A DNA stretch of 20,926 nt from a virus. Below are positions 6,698 to 15,093 of this stretch, piece after piece; within the stretch, counting starts at the first letter, position 1; each line of letters starts with the position of its first letter. The position numbers and the translations under genes were made by a program. The stretch lies in IMG/VR virus record IMGVR_UViG_3300025118_001772, positions 1-20,926 of that record; one strand, 5' to 3'. A model generated the notes under the pieces. It had not been told where the DNA came from. It saw nothing but the letters and a program-made list of their open reading frames with translations, and searched no databases.

Positions 6698-7553
6698 AGG
6701 TGACGATCCATCCATCACAGTATAAGTCCTTGAGATTCTTATCTTTATAATCAGGACCGAACCATTGCTTAGGTGCAACGACTGGACCTCTACCGTTCTG
6801 TAACCATGCACCCCACCAAGACATTGATGAGTTAGCAATGATTGCACCAGAGCATAGACTCATGATACAAAGATCAACAAATGGTTCATAAGATCCATCC
6901 GAATACTTATCAGTTGGTTCTGATATAAGGAACCTATCATCAGCAAAGAACTCCTGTTCCTTTACCCACTCAGGCGAGTCAGAACAGACCACAATGGGTT
7001 GATCCTCTGGGAAATGAGTCAATGCCCTCTCATAATATTCCACTGGTTGTGGAGGGTGTTGGGAGGAGCACTGAGTATAAGACCACTTGAATCCTCTTGC
7101 GTCTGTAAGGTTTGGATCTCCTCTTCTTACATGAAGAAAGAGTGGTGGAGAATCGAGAGACTCAACCATCTCTTTACATGGCCCTAAGATAGAATCATGA
7201 AAAGTATAATCTCTTCTTATATCTGCTTCTATATTCTTAAAGTACTTCTCTGACTGGAAGAATCCAAAGAGACTTACCTCATTAGGACACATCCTATGGA
7301 GTTCTTCATCAAAATGAAAGTGTTTCTCTATAACAACAGGAGCATGACCTCTATCTAAGACTGCAAGGTTACTTGAACCAACACTCTCTAATGTGAATGC
7401 TCTATGAAGACTATAGTTATCTACCCTACTCGTCTCGAATGGTGGTATTCCAAATTCATACCCACGCATCGCAGCGATACCACGTACTGCAGCGTATTGA
7501 AACATCTGATTACCTAGACGACCTAGGTTTCCTATCTGATTAAACGCCAGCAT
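6696..7553 (-). CDS. GT11 fucosyltransferase-family glycosyltransferase, copy 1
   Basis: A 285-residue enzyme of the GT11 family (alpha-1,2-fucosyltransferases using GDP-L-fucose). Family motifs are complete: N-terminal GRLGNQMFQYAAVRG, the donor-binding LFLHVRRGDP (HxRRxD), and the C-terminal IMSLCSGAIIANSSMSWWG. It is the most canonical of three GT11 paralogues here. A strong AAGGAA Shine-Dalgarno lies 5 nt before the ATG, inside the end of the previous gene (14-nt overlap). It ends just before repeat copy 2. The actual donor could be GDP-L-fucose or GDP-L-galactose, given the GME gene upstream. Confidence 0.9.
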   Translation of the reverse strand: MLAFNQIGNLGRLGNQMFQYAAVRGIAAMRGYEFGIPPFETSRVDNYSLHRAFTLESVGSSNLAVLDRGHAPVVIEKHFHFDEELHRMCPNEVSLFGFFQSEKYFKNIEADIRRDYTFHDSILGPCKEMVESLDSPPLFLHVRRGDPNLTDARGFKWSYTQCSSQHPPQPVEYYERALTHFPEDQPIVVCSDSPEWVKEQEFFADDRFLISEPTDKYSDGSYEPFVDLCIMSLCSGAIIANSSMSWWGAWLQNGRGPVVAPKQWFGPDYKDKNLKDLYCDGWIVT

Positions 7554-8376
7554 TTAATTCCTTCCCCCTACGTTGGATGTATTGTAATGTGGAATAATAC
7601 TGTGTTAATTCGTCCTTGTCCAGAGTCCTAATCTTATTCCACAAGCGATCATTGTCTTGGAACTTAGGATTGTGATAGTGAGAATTAAATGTTCTACCAT
7701 GTTCAAAGTGAAAGATATCATCGATGACTCTACCAACTTTGAATCCAAATAGATTTAATCTATAATAAAACTCACAGTCTTCTGCACCCCATGAAATAAA
7801 CTCTTCATTCCACAGTCCAGCAGAAACTTCAGCAGTCTTAGTAATCATCTGGCCCCAACCAATAGAAGATGGAACCCTCACTGAACTGGCCTGAACAATA
7901 CTAGTATCAAAGTCCTTACCATCATGAGATGATAGAAACTTATCTAATAGATCATCAGAATAATTAACTGCCCACTGATAGATACCACATCCAAATGGAT
8001 AGACAGCATCAGATCCTTCTTGTGTAATTGAACGGTAAGCAAGTTCGTGACTGTTCTTTGGTACTACAACATCCACATCATGATTATAGATGATAGGAGT
8101 GTCAGCAGCAACACATAAGTCATTTAAGATACGAGTCTTATGAAAAAACTTCTCGTCACTCTGTTCAAAGATATGTTTTAGTTGTCCTACATCACCAACA
8201 TACTTCTTAATCTGTGGTAAGGCACTCTCTTTAAAATTTGATTGTGTATCTACTTCTTTAACCAGAACTTTTGCTTCTGGAAAGTTCTTCAGTATATAAG
8301 TAACCGAAGTGATTACATTTCGGAGTCTATCATCTGACTCAATCCTACAAGGTAGTAAGTAAGTTAAATCTTTCAT
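7540..8376 (-). CDS. GT2/GT7C-like glycosyltransferase
   Basis: A 278-residue glycosyltransferase with a GT-A-like layout. It begins LTYLLPCRIESDDRLRN (typical of chondroitin-polymerase-type GT2 domains). The metal-binding DxD is in IIYNHDVDVVV, and a GT7 C-terminal-like block GLWNEEFISWGAEDCEFYYR probably contributes the catalytic acid. It lies between two GT11 genes: its ATG directly follows the stop of the upstream GT11 gene (TAAATG), and it overlaps the downstream one by 14 nt. It probably extends a glycan chain with a UDP-sugar; substrate not determined. Confidence 0.8.
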   Translation of the reverse strand: MKDLTYLLPCRIESDDRLRNVITSVTYILKNFPEAKVLVKEVDTQSNFKESALPQIKKYVGDVGQLKHIFEQSDEKFFHKTRILNDLCVAADTPIIYNHDVDVVVPKNSHELAYRSITQEGSDAVYPFGCGIYQWAVNYSDDLLDKFLSSHDGKDFDTSIVQASSVRVPSSIGWGQMITKTAEVSAGLWNEEFISWGAEDCEFYYRLNLFGFKVGRVIDDIFHFEHGRTFNSHYHNPKFQDNDRLWNKIRTLDKDELTQYYSTLQYIQRRGKELNAGV

Positions 8377-9291
8377 TTATTCTGGAGCAATGTAGGATGG
8401 ATCGTTATGAACCTTAATCCATCTTGCAGGAATTAAATCCTTCATATCATACTGTTCATATGCAACACCAAACCAAGGATCAGGAGCAACAACCGTCCAG
8501 TTAGAATTCTTCTGCGAATCTCCACCTCTTTGTAACCATGCACCCCACCATGATAAGGATGAGTTAGCAATGATACCACCTCCACACAATGTCATAAGAC
8601 ATAGATCAATGTAAGGTACAGATGCACCATCTCCAAACTCCTCATAAGATGAGTCAGAGAATAAGAATCTATCTCCTTTCAACCAATCCTGTTCCTTACA
8701 CCAGTCAATAGTATCTGATACCACAACAACTTGTTTATCATCTGGGAAGTGAGTCAATGCTTCAAGATAGTATTCCTTCTTACAAAGAGGATGATACTCT
8801 TGCACCATCTGATAGGACCACTTCTCTCCTCTCCTACCAGTTACATTAGGATTACCTCTACGAACATGTAGGAAGATAGTATTCTGTTGTCCTCCATTCT
8901 CTTCAATAAACTCTTGACATGGTTCTAGGTACTCTGATTTAAACTTAAAGTCACCTAGAATAGTACCAGCAATAGTTTCAAAATACCTTTCGGTTTGATA
9001 GTTTCCAGAGAAATTAGTGCCATCTTTACACTCATTAAAAATCTTTTCATTGAAGGCCATATCTCTATAGACTTCTTGTTGATGGAAGAAAGGTTCTCCC
9101 TGATTCTCTGGTTTGCATCCAGACAATTCAAATGCATCAAACAAACCATAGTTATCAAGTCTGTCTGCATCAGGGCCTGGAATAACCCAATCGAATCCTC
9201 TGTTGTGTGCTACACCACGAACAAAAGCATACTGGAACATTTGATTCCCCAGCCTACCTTCATTACCCATTCCTTGAAATGAAATAGCCAT
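8377..9291 (-). CDS. GT11 fucosyltransferase-family glycosyltransferase, copy 2
   Basis: A 304-residue GT11 member with GRLGNQMFQYAFVRGVA at the N-terminus and LCGGGIIANSSLSWWGAWL near the C-terminus. The usual HxRRxD donor motif reads HVRRGN, with Asn in place of Asp. The region after it (GRRGEKWSY) matches copy 1 (ARGFKWSY), so copies 1 and 2 form a closer pair than copy 3. It is slightly longer than the other copies because of inserts before WFG and at the C-terminus. It follows the nitrilase gene after 11 nt with an AGGAG 8 nt before the ATG. The spacer also reads TATAAATT, close to a late box. Confidence 0.88.
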   Translation of the reverse strand: MAISFQGMGNEGRLGNQMFQYAFVRGVAHNRGFDWVIPGPDADRLDNYGLFDAFELSGCKPENQGEPFFHQQEVYRDMAFNEKIFNECKDGTNFSGNYQTERYFETIAGTILGDFKFKSEYLEPCQEFIEENGGQQNTIFLHVRRGNPNVTGRRGEKWSYQMVQEYHPLCKKEYYLEALTHFPDDKQVVVVSDTIDWCKEQDWLKGDRFLFSDSSYEEFGDGASVPYIDLCLMTLCGGGIIANSSLSWWGAWLQRGGDSQKNSNWTVVAPDPWFGVAYEQYDMKDLIPARWIKVHNDPSYIAPE

Positions 9292-9302
9292 AATTTATAC
9301 TC

Positions 9303-10193
9303 CTAGTGTTGGTTTAAACGATGCCAAGGGAACTCATTGACCATCTTATCATCATATTCATAGTATTTACTTTTGTGTGTGAATTTAGTGTCCAAATCAT
9401 AATAAAAATACTGTCTTCCGTATCTAGGTATCTCAGTCTTCCACCCTTTATAGTCAAGGAATCCACTCTCACTAGAGGTTGGACACTCTGACACCTTCTC
9501 TTCAGTACCATCCCAGTTCCAAGGAACACAAGAATCAACTGTTAAGATAGGACACACAGCTTTAAGAGCAGTCATTCTTAGAAACCCATCACTATACTTA
9601 TCAAAAGCAAAGCGACGATCATCTTTCTTAGAAAACTTTATACCATTAGTTGCATGGAGTATTAGAAATAGATTTTTACCTGCTAAATGTTTTTCACAGA
9701 AAGCAATACCTATCTCTTCGGCCGCACCCCACATATCATTACAAACCGTTCCCACTGCCCATAGGTTAGGGGACAATTCAAAATAATCTAGAGGTTCATT
9801 AACCTTCTTACCTAAAGAAAGATCAGCTGGAATACAATAAGTCTTGCGAGTTATATTAATCAACTCACCAGTTGAATTGTAATGCCGAATTTGGTTTCTA
9901 TTAATTAAACCAATGCGTTCCTTCTCCTGATTACAGGTTCCCAAATGAAGTCCGACCCCAGACTTCTTCTGATGTTCTTCAACCTCAAGTAATGCAGATT
10001 GAAGTTCCTCTATCCTAAGTGGCCAACCATCAACGTCTGGATTCAAACTACTGTATCCAGAAAGAGCACCCTCTGGAGTAAGTAGTTGATCTACATTGTT
10101 TTCTTTGGCCCAATCAATCGCTTTAAAGATTTCTCTCTTATTAGATTGTATATCTTTACCACTTATAGGAATCTGAGCACCAGCAACCCTCAT
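9303..10193 (-). CDS. Nitrilase-superfamily carbon-nitrogen hydrolase
   Basis: A 296-residue member of the nitrilase/amidase superfamily with the Glu-Lys-Cys triad in place: Glu41 in LLTPEGALSGYS, the Lys in INITRKTYCIPADL, and the Cys in VGTVCNDMWGAAEE. It hydrolyses or transfers from a C-N bond; substrate unknown. The family includes the glutaminase domain of glutamine-dependent NAD synthetases, of interest because nadE lies 2.3 kb upstream in the same cassette. The ATG at 10191-10193 shares a base with the stop of the previous GT11 gene (TGATG) and has GGAG six nt upstream. A GTG one codon earlier is less likely. The stop is TAG. It sits between two GT11 genes, so a role in sugar modification is also possible. 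Confidence 0.8.
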   Translation of the reverse strand: MRVAGAQIPISGKDIQSNKREIFKAIDWAKENNVDQLLTPEGALSGYSSLNPDVDGWPLRIEELQSALLEVEEHQKKSGVGLHLGTCNQEKERIGLINRNQIRHYNSTGELINITRKTYCIPADLSLGKKVNEPLDYFELSPNLWAVGTVCNDMWGAAEEIGIAFCEKHLAGKNLFLILHATNGIKFSKKDDRRFAFDKYSDGFLRMTALKAVCPILTVDSCVPWNWDGTEEKVSECPTSSESGFLDYKGWKTEIPRYGRQYFYYDLDTKFTHKSKYYEYDDKMVNEFPWHRLNQH

Positions 10194-11050
10194 CACTTAC
10201 TCCAATCGTGAATGTGCCAACGTAAAGGAATAACATCAGACGTATCAAGGTGTTCCATTGAAGTTCCAAACCATTTCTTAGGATCAGGAGCAATGATTTT
10301 ACCTCTATTGTTTTGCAACCATGCACCCCACCAAGAGAAGGAACTGTTGGCAATTATACCACCAGAACACAAACTCATCAAGCATAGATCTACTTGTGGT
10401 AACAAAGTGTTCTGCATCTTACCAAGACCATCTATAGTTTGGTACTGATACCTCTCATTATCTTCATTGAATAAGAACCTATCATCATCAAAGAAGGATT
10501 GATTCTTACACCAATCTATATCATCTGTGAATACAAAACACTCTTTATCATTTGGGAATTCTTCTAACGCCCTCTCAAAATAACTGATAGGAAGTATAGG
10601 ATGGTAATTTTCCCTACCTATGTTATCAGACTGTCTGATATGTAAAAAGATGGGTTCATTTAATTGACTAATGACATACTTACATGGTTCAAGGAAATCA
10701 TCTTTGAATGTAAAGTCCTCACGAATCTGATCAGACATGTGAGCAAAGTATTTCTCTGTCTGCATGTAACCATCAAGATTCACTCCATCAGTACAATGAA
10801 AGAGACTGTCATCAAATGCATGTCCCTTCTCATTAATAGTCATGGCATCATTAAACCCGATGTTCTCAGGTTTAACATTAGTCATCTTAAAGGTTTCAAA
10901 TAACCCATAATTATCTTTATGATTACAATCTTCAGGTGGAATCATCCAATTGAAAGTATTGTACCATGCTATACCTCGTAGTGAGGCGTACTGGAACATT
11001 TGATTGCCCAGTCTGCCATTACTACCAAGTTTATTATAACTAATCGTCAT
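10193..11050 (-). CDS. GT11 fucosyltransferase-family glycosyltransferase, copy 3 (divergent)
   Basis: A 285-residue GT11 protein with N-terminal GRLGNQMFQYASLRGIA and C-terminal LCSGGIIANSSFSWWGAWL, but the donor motif is HIRQSD instead of HxRRGD. The second Arg, important in the family, is replaced by Gln. The C-terminal WFGTSMEHLDTSDVIPLRWH parallels copies 1 and 2. The start at 11048-11050 is chosen because its ATGA overlaps the TGA of the upstream dehydrogenase; a start five codons earlier is open but would overlap more. The change may mean a different donor or loss of activity. Confidence 0.85.
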   Translation of the reverse strand: MTISYNKLGSNGRLGNQMFQYASLRGIAWYNTFNWMIPPEDCNHKDNYGLFETFKMTNVKPENIGFNDAMTINEKGHAFDDSLFHCTDGVNLDGYMQTEKYFAHMSDQIREDFTFKDDFLEPCKYVISQLNEPIFLHIRQSDNIGRENYHPILPISYFERALEEFPNDKECFVFTDDIDWCKNQSFFDDDRFLFNEDNERYQYQTIDGLGKMQNTLLPQVDLCLMSLCSGGIIANSSFSWWGAWLQNNRGKIIAPDPKKWFGTSMEHLDTSDVIPLRWHIHDWSK

Positions 11051-12210
11051 AGATCTATATTCCAAGTAGGTTCATGTATCTCTCTAGAATTTCTGACAAA
11101 TATAATACTATCATCATATAGATCTTCCAATTCCTCTTGGAATCTTTCTATAACTTCATCAATATCCATTACATATACAGTATGTCCATCCTTAAGAAGA
11201 TCTTCAACCAGTCTTAGTCTTGAACTCTCTACAACCATATCAGATCCTACTTTGAATCCAATACTTTCTATAGAGAATGGAAGGCCTTCTTTATTCTGAT
11301 CTACACAGAAGTTCTTAATAAACTCTGCATGTGCCTCATTGAAATCATCCGTCACTTGAGGAAGACTATACTTAAGTCCTACACTGTCAGCATAATATCC
11401 TAGGGCACGATTATCACGAGGCAAACAAGGGCCACCAAAACCTAATCCAAAGTTAAGATACTTGGAACCAATCCTAGTGTCACTTCCAATGGACTCAAGG
11501 ATGGCAGGAATCTCTTCACTACATCCAGAGTTGTGTAGAATCTGACCCATCATATTAGCGTAACTAATCTTATAGGTAAGGAAACAATTGATTCCTATCT
11601 TAGTAATCTCTACTGCCTTACGTGACAGTGAATGGAATACTACTTCAGTGTCCTGAATACCCTCATAGATGTCTTGAATCAATTCAAATCCACGATGATA
11701 ATCTGAACCATACTCACCACCACAGAGAACCATATCCGCATTTCTTAGATCACGAATGATACTACCCTGAGCAATGAACTCTGGATTATAATAAACTGAG
11801 ACACCTCTTCCTTCTAATCGATCAACAACAGTATCACAATAGCCAGGATTAGTAGTACATCCAATAACAAATATCTTACCATCAATAGATGGACATCTAC
11901 TAAGATCCTCAACTACCTGATCCACACAAGTACAATCGTAACTACCATCATCAAGAGATGGTGTAGGTACAAAGGTAAAGATCACATCTGAGTGACGAAT
12001 AACCTCTTGATTATTAGTAGTCGCTTGGAACCTCTCGGTTCTCATAAGAAGATCTTCTACCTCTGGTTCAGAGGAATCGATCTGCTTACCCTTAAGACCA
12101 CTAACATAACTGCTGACCACATCGGAGACAACAACATCATGACCTGCATCTTCACATAACAATGCGAAGCACAGTCCTAACCTTCCTGCGCCAATTACAC
12201 CGATTTTCAT
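11047..12210 (-). CDS. ugd: UDP-glucose/GDP-mannose dehydrogenase family (UGD type)
   Basis: A 387-residue, NAD-dependent nucleotide-sugar 6-dehydrogenase that oxidises a sugar nucleotide to the uronic acid (UDP-glucose to UDP-glucuronate is most likely, but UDP-HexNAc or GDP-mannose is possible). Visible are the Rossmann motif MKIGVIGAGRLGL, YYNPEFIAQGSIIRDL, EITKIGINCFLTYKISYANM with the conserved Lys204, and the catalytic Cys262 in GFGGPCLPRDNRAL. A third domain follows (VVESSRLRLVEDLLKDGHTVY). The start at 12208-12210 has an AAGGAGG Shine-Dalgarno in the tail of the previous gene; a longer open frame upstream (to 12279) lacks the Rossmann start. It overlaps GT11 copy 3 by ATGA. It consumes NAD, which fits with nadE nearby. 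Confidence 0.92.
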   Translation of the reverse strand: MKIGVIGAGRLGLCFALLCEDAGHDVVVSDVVSSYVSGLKGKQIDSSEPEVEDLLMRTERFQATTNNQEVIRHSDVIFTFVPTPSLDDGSYDCTCVDQVVEDLSRCPSIDGKIFVIGCTTNPGYCDTVVDRLEGRGVSVYYNPEFIAQGSIIRDLRNADMVLCGGEYGSDYHRGFELIQDIYEGIQDTEVVFHSLSRKAVEITKIGINCFLTYKISYANMMGQILHNSGCSEEIPAILESIGSDTRIGSKYLNFGLGFGGPCLPRDNRALGYYADSVGLKYSLPQVTDDFNEAHAEFIKNFCVDQNKEGLPFSIESIGFKVGSDMVVESSRLRLVEDLLKDGHTVYVMDIDEVIERFQEELEDLYDDSIIFVRNSREIHEPTWNIDL

Positions 12211-12214
12211 TGGA

Positions 12215-12541
12215 TTAATTCTCCTCCTTTTTAGTTTTCCGAGTTCTTCTCTTACGTGTTTTCTTTGGTGCAAGACCACCTATCCATGCTTCATTCTCTG
12301 GAGTGGAAGGATCATCTTTAATATAATGACCTTGTTTATTCCTAGCTCTAACAGGTTTAGTGACCTTGACTTTCTGTTTCTCTTCTTGAACAACAGGTCC
12401 TCGGATTACAGAGTCCGTAATGAACTGTTCCACAGGATTACCTGTGCAAATCTTTCTTATATGAACAACTCTTTCGTTGCCTTCAATCTGATCACTAATA
12501 ACTTCTATCGTTAGATAGGATGTAGACTCTGGAATTTTCAT
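12215..12541 (-). CDS. Hypothetical protein with basic C-terminal tail
   Basis: A 108-residue protein of unknown function. Residues 1-50 look folded with alternating strands (YLTIEVISDQIEGNERVVHI). The middle is Lys/Arg-rich with a Pro-rich turn, and the C-terminus is strongly basic (APKKTRKRRTRKTKKEEN), suggesting binding of nucleic acid or an acidic partner. It is ATGA-coupled to nadE upstream, and its last codons carry the Shine-Dalgarno of the dehydrogenase gene. It does not look like a sugar enzyme, so it is out of place in the cassette. Confidence 0.75.
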   Translation of the reverse strand: MKIPESTSYLTIEVISDQIEGNERVVHIRKICTGNPVEQFITDSVIRGPVVQEEKQKVKVTKPVRARNKQGHYIKDDPSTPENEAWIGGLAPKKTRKRRTRKTKKEEN

Positions 12542-13302
12542 GATTCTCCAAGTTTAAATGTAGGGATTGGTTCCATCTTGTGCCTGTTTTGTTTGTTGAA
12601 TCGGTAAAGAATATCAACCGCTGGGCCAGTACCAGTCTCCATTGCCTCTTCCAACTGTGCATAGGTAGCACCGATCTGATCTTCATCAGTCCGATCATCT
12701 TCCCATAGACCATCAGTAGGTTGAGCATCAAGGATCTCTGGGATTACTCCAATGAATCCTCCGAGTTCTCTGACTTCTGTTTTGTAGAGGTCAGCAATCG
12801 GTGCAATGTCAACGCCACCGTCACCATACTTAGTAAAAAAACCGATTCCATAATCTTCTACCTTGTTACCCGTACCAACAACAATACCACCAACGTTCTG
12901 AGCAATGTGATACAGAGTCATCATGCGAAGACGAGCCTTTGAGTTGGCCTTTGCCAATGGATTACCAATGTACTCCATATCCATATCATCGGAAAGTCCT
13001 TTGATAAATTTGGCAAAAGTTTCTGATAGATCAGTCTTTAAGACTTTAACATTATCATAACTCTTATCCAACCAGTAAAGGTGGGCATCAGAGAGAGTTT
13101 CCTGTTCTATCTTCTGACTCAGTGGCATACCCACAGCATAAACTGGTACTCCAGTCTTGGCTGCAAGAGTAGAGGTGACAGCAGAATCAATTCCGCCAGA
13201 CACCCCTACTACTAGTGAGTTTATCTTATTGTCATTAATATACTTACAAAGCCACCCGACTATATCAATAGTCAGTTTCCTGTAATCATCAATTCGATCC
13301 AT
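12538..13302 (-). CDS. nadE: NAD+ synthase (NadE type)
   Basis: A 254-residue ATP-PPi (PP-loop) enzyme that amidates deamido-NAD to NAD. Features are the PP-loop VVGVSGGIDSAV (residues 33-43), then SKARLRMMTLYHIAQ, GTGNKVEDYGIGFFTKYGDG and VDIAPIADLYKTEVRELG, and the late motif PTDGLWEDDRTDEDQIGATY. Together these are the hallmark of NadE. The length fits the ammonia-dependent single-domain form, without the glutaminase domain. It overlaps the upstream methyltransferase by 14 nt and is ATGA-coupled to the next gene. NAD is needed by the dehydrogenase and bound by the SDR enzymes of this cassette. The separate nitrilase-family gene could in principle supply ammonia, but that is inference. Confidence 0.9.
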   Translation of the reverse strand: MDRIDDYRKLTIDIVGWLCKYINDNKINSLVVGVSGGIDSAVTSTLAAKTGVPVYAVGMPLSQKIEQETLSDAHLYWLDKSYDNVKVLKTDLSETFAKFIKGLSDDMDMEYIGNPLAKANSKARLRMMTLYHIAQNVGGIVVGTGNKVEDYGIGFFTKYGDGGVDIAPIADLYKTEVRELGGFIGVIPEILDAQPTDGLWEDDRTDEDQIGATYAQLEEAMETGTGPAVDILYRFNKQNRHKMEPIPTFKLGES

Positions 13303-14110
13303 CCTTCTTTGTTGCTAGAATAACAGTGTTCTCGTAGTCACGGCCAACATCAAAGGTAAAATACTCTTTGATCTTGTCAATGAAATCATTATAATGGAAA
13401 TCATTGAAATTGACAAGGTTGTATATGATATACGCATACTTAGAATGTTGTACAATACATTTGAAGTATGCCATTTGTGATTCCAAATCACACTCAGACA
13501 GTGCGTAGTTACTAATGAATAGATCTACGTCTGTGATCTCCGCAAGGTCTGTTGTTGGAATACACTTAACCTTATCCTTAAGATCTGGGAACTGATCAAT
13601 ATACTTCCTCTGCAAGGCACTAACCTCTGGAAGATCGATCATAATATACTCATCAAATTCACAGACCATACTAAGAACTCTACAGAGTCCTCCATATCCT
13701 CCGCCAACTTCAACAACCTTACTAATCTCTGCACCATCCATCATGAATGACATCTCAAAGGTGTTCTTCATATACCTTAGAGTTGTAGGAGAGATAGGTC
13801 CTTCAATGCCAGGATAGATATGTGTTTCTGGGTTACCTATCTTATCGTTCTCCTTAAAGAGTTCAATGTTTGAATCAACACCCTCCTCACTCATCTCTCT
13901 ACAGATGTTAAGATAACACTGTCCTTGATCCTTTAGTACATGTTCTAAGATAGTCTTGTACTTGGGATTTGATTTGAAGTTTGCAAAGGCATCATCATTC
14001 TCAACGGCTTCAACACATGCAGCCAGATACTCTACAGCAATCTGATCTTCTGCTTGCCATCCACTACGATCATCCTTTACTTCTTCAGCATTCACATCGA
14101 TTGTTGTCAT
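13289..14110 (-). CDS. Putative sugar O-methyltransferase (SAM-dependent)
   Basis: A 273-residue protein resembling the putative sugar O-methyltransferase family (TIGR04371-like). The SAM-binding motif I is SKVVEVGGGYGGLCRVL, followed by EYIMIDLPEVSALQRKYI (acidic end of strand 2) and VDLFISNYALSEC (motif II/III region). The N-terminal ~110 residues are helical, with QGQCYLNICREM and a PISPTTLRYMKN segment typical of this family. It probably caps or decorates a sugar residue. It is ATGA-coupled to the GT10 gene upstream and overlaps nadE by 14 nt. Confidence 0.75.
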   Translation of the reverse strand: MTTIDVNAEEVKDDRSGWQAEDQIAVEYLAACVEAVENDDAFANFKSNPKYKTILEHVLKDQGQCYLNICREMSEEGVDSNIELFKENDKIGNPETHIYPGIEGPISPTTLRYMKNTFEMSFMMDGAEISKVVEVGGGYGGLCRVLSMVCEFDEYIMIDLPEVSALQRKYIDQFPDLKDKVKCIPTTDLAEITDVDLFISNYALSECDLESQMAYFKCIVQHSKYAYIIYNLVNFNDFHYNDFIDKIKEYFTFDVGRDYENTVILATKKDGSN

Positions 14111-15093
14111 GATACTTTGGCTCTTTGTTCTCTGTATGGGTCTAGTTGAATAAAATAATTACCGTAAAGATAATCCTCTGAGACTCTCATACATTGAGCA
14201 ACCTCAAAGTTTTCTTTAATAACTTCCTTCTTGGATTCATAATACTCTGGTGTAAGTTTGTCCCAAGGAATATTTTCCCAAGGTTCATCCTTATCCAAGA
14301 ATATAATGCCTTCATGGTTGAAGTACTGTGCTACTCCAGCAGTACCATAATACACTGGAATAGTACCACATGCAAAGCAATCGGTCAATTTCTCAGTGAA
14401 ATAGGTAGGATAATTCGCATTTTCACATGCAAAGCTGAACATATAGTCACGCAGGCCTCTAGATTTCTCTTTTAATGGGAGTTCTTGTCCCAATCCCCAA
14501 CCAAATAGATCATCCTGACCAAACTTCTCTACATATTTCTCTACAACTCTAAGTCTTCTCTTATGTCCCTCAGTATATCCTTTGTTGGATGCAATCATTG
14601 AGACAAGTTTTGTCTTAGTATAGATATCCCTATCCATAACCCAAGGAGCAGCATTAGATAGACAGTAAAGAAACTTACCATCTGGGCCTGCCTCTTGAGT
14701 CAATCGTTGATCGGATGTAAAGATACCATCAACCCTACTAGCAACGAAGTCATAGTTGTCTTCGATCCACTTGTATTGTTCTCCAATAATCTCTCTCGAT
14801 TCCAGTAACCAAATGAACTTAGGTAACCCACTGTTATCTTCAAGTACCTTTAGTGCCTCTTGATTAACATACAGATTACAAAAACCAGATCCATCACGAA
14901 CGAATCTAGTATAAACTGATCTATTGTTTGCTGATGTAGATGGTTCTAATGAATCATTACAGAAGAGATTAATAGGAAACTTCTTACTGGGATCCAGAAC
15001 AGGTATATCAACACCAGTTGGACTCGCCTTAGCCTGTGCAATAATATCTTGAAGAGCCTTCAACTCTTCTTCATTCTGTGGAACTTTACTCAT
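14107..15093 (-). CDS. GT10 fucosyltransferase-family glycosyltransferase
   Basis: A 328-residue enzyme of the GT10 family (alpha-1,3/1,4-fucosyltransferases). The C-terminal donor-binding domain shows KTKLVSMIASNKGYTEGHKR, DLFGWGLGQ, and YMFSFACENANYPTYFTEKL followed by DCFACGTIPVYYG, which matches the family signature (F-E-N-S/A...Y-x-T-E-K-L...G-x-x-P-V-x-x-G). The N-terminal acceptor domain is more divergent. With the three GT11 genes it makes four fucosyltransferase-type enzymes in one window. The donor may be GDP-L-fucose or GDP-L-galactose. Its start overlaps the upstream SDR gene by 8 nt. Confidence 0.88.
   Translation of the reverse strand: MSKVPQNEEELKALQDIIAQAKASPTGVDIPVLDPSKKFPINLFCNDSLEPSTSANNRSVYTRFVRDGSGFCNLYVNQEALKVLEDNSGLPKFIWLLESREIIGEQYKWIEDNYDFVASRVDGIFTSDQRLTQEAGPDGKFLYCLSNAAPWVMDRDIYTKTKLVSMIASNKGYTEGHKRRLRVVEKYVEKFGQDDLFGWGLGQELPLKEKSRGLRDYMFSFACENANYPTYFTEKLTDCFACGTIPVYYGTAGVAQYFNHEGIIFLDKDEPWENIPWDKLTPEYYESKKEVIKENFEVAQCMRVSEDYLYGNYFIQLDPYREQRAKVS

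Noticed and set aside
12211-12279. Longer start for the dehydrogenase
   Set aside because: The extra residues are basic and precede the Rossmann start MKIGVIGAG; they are the other frame of the neighbouring gene.
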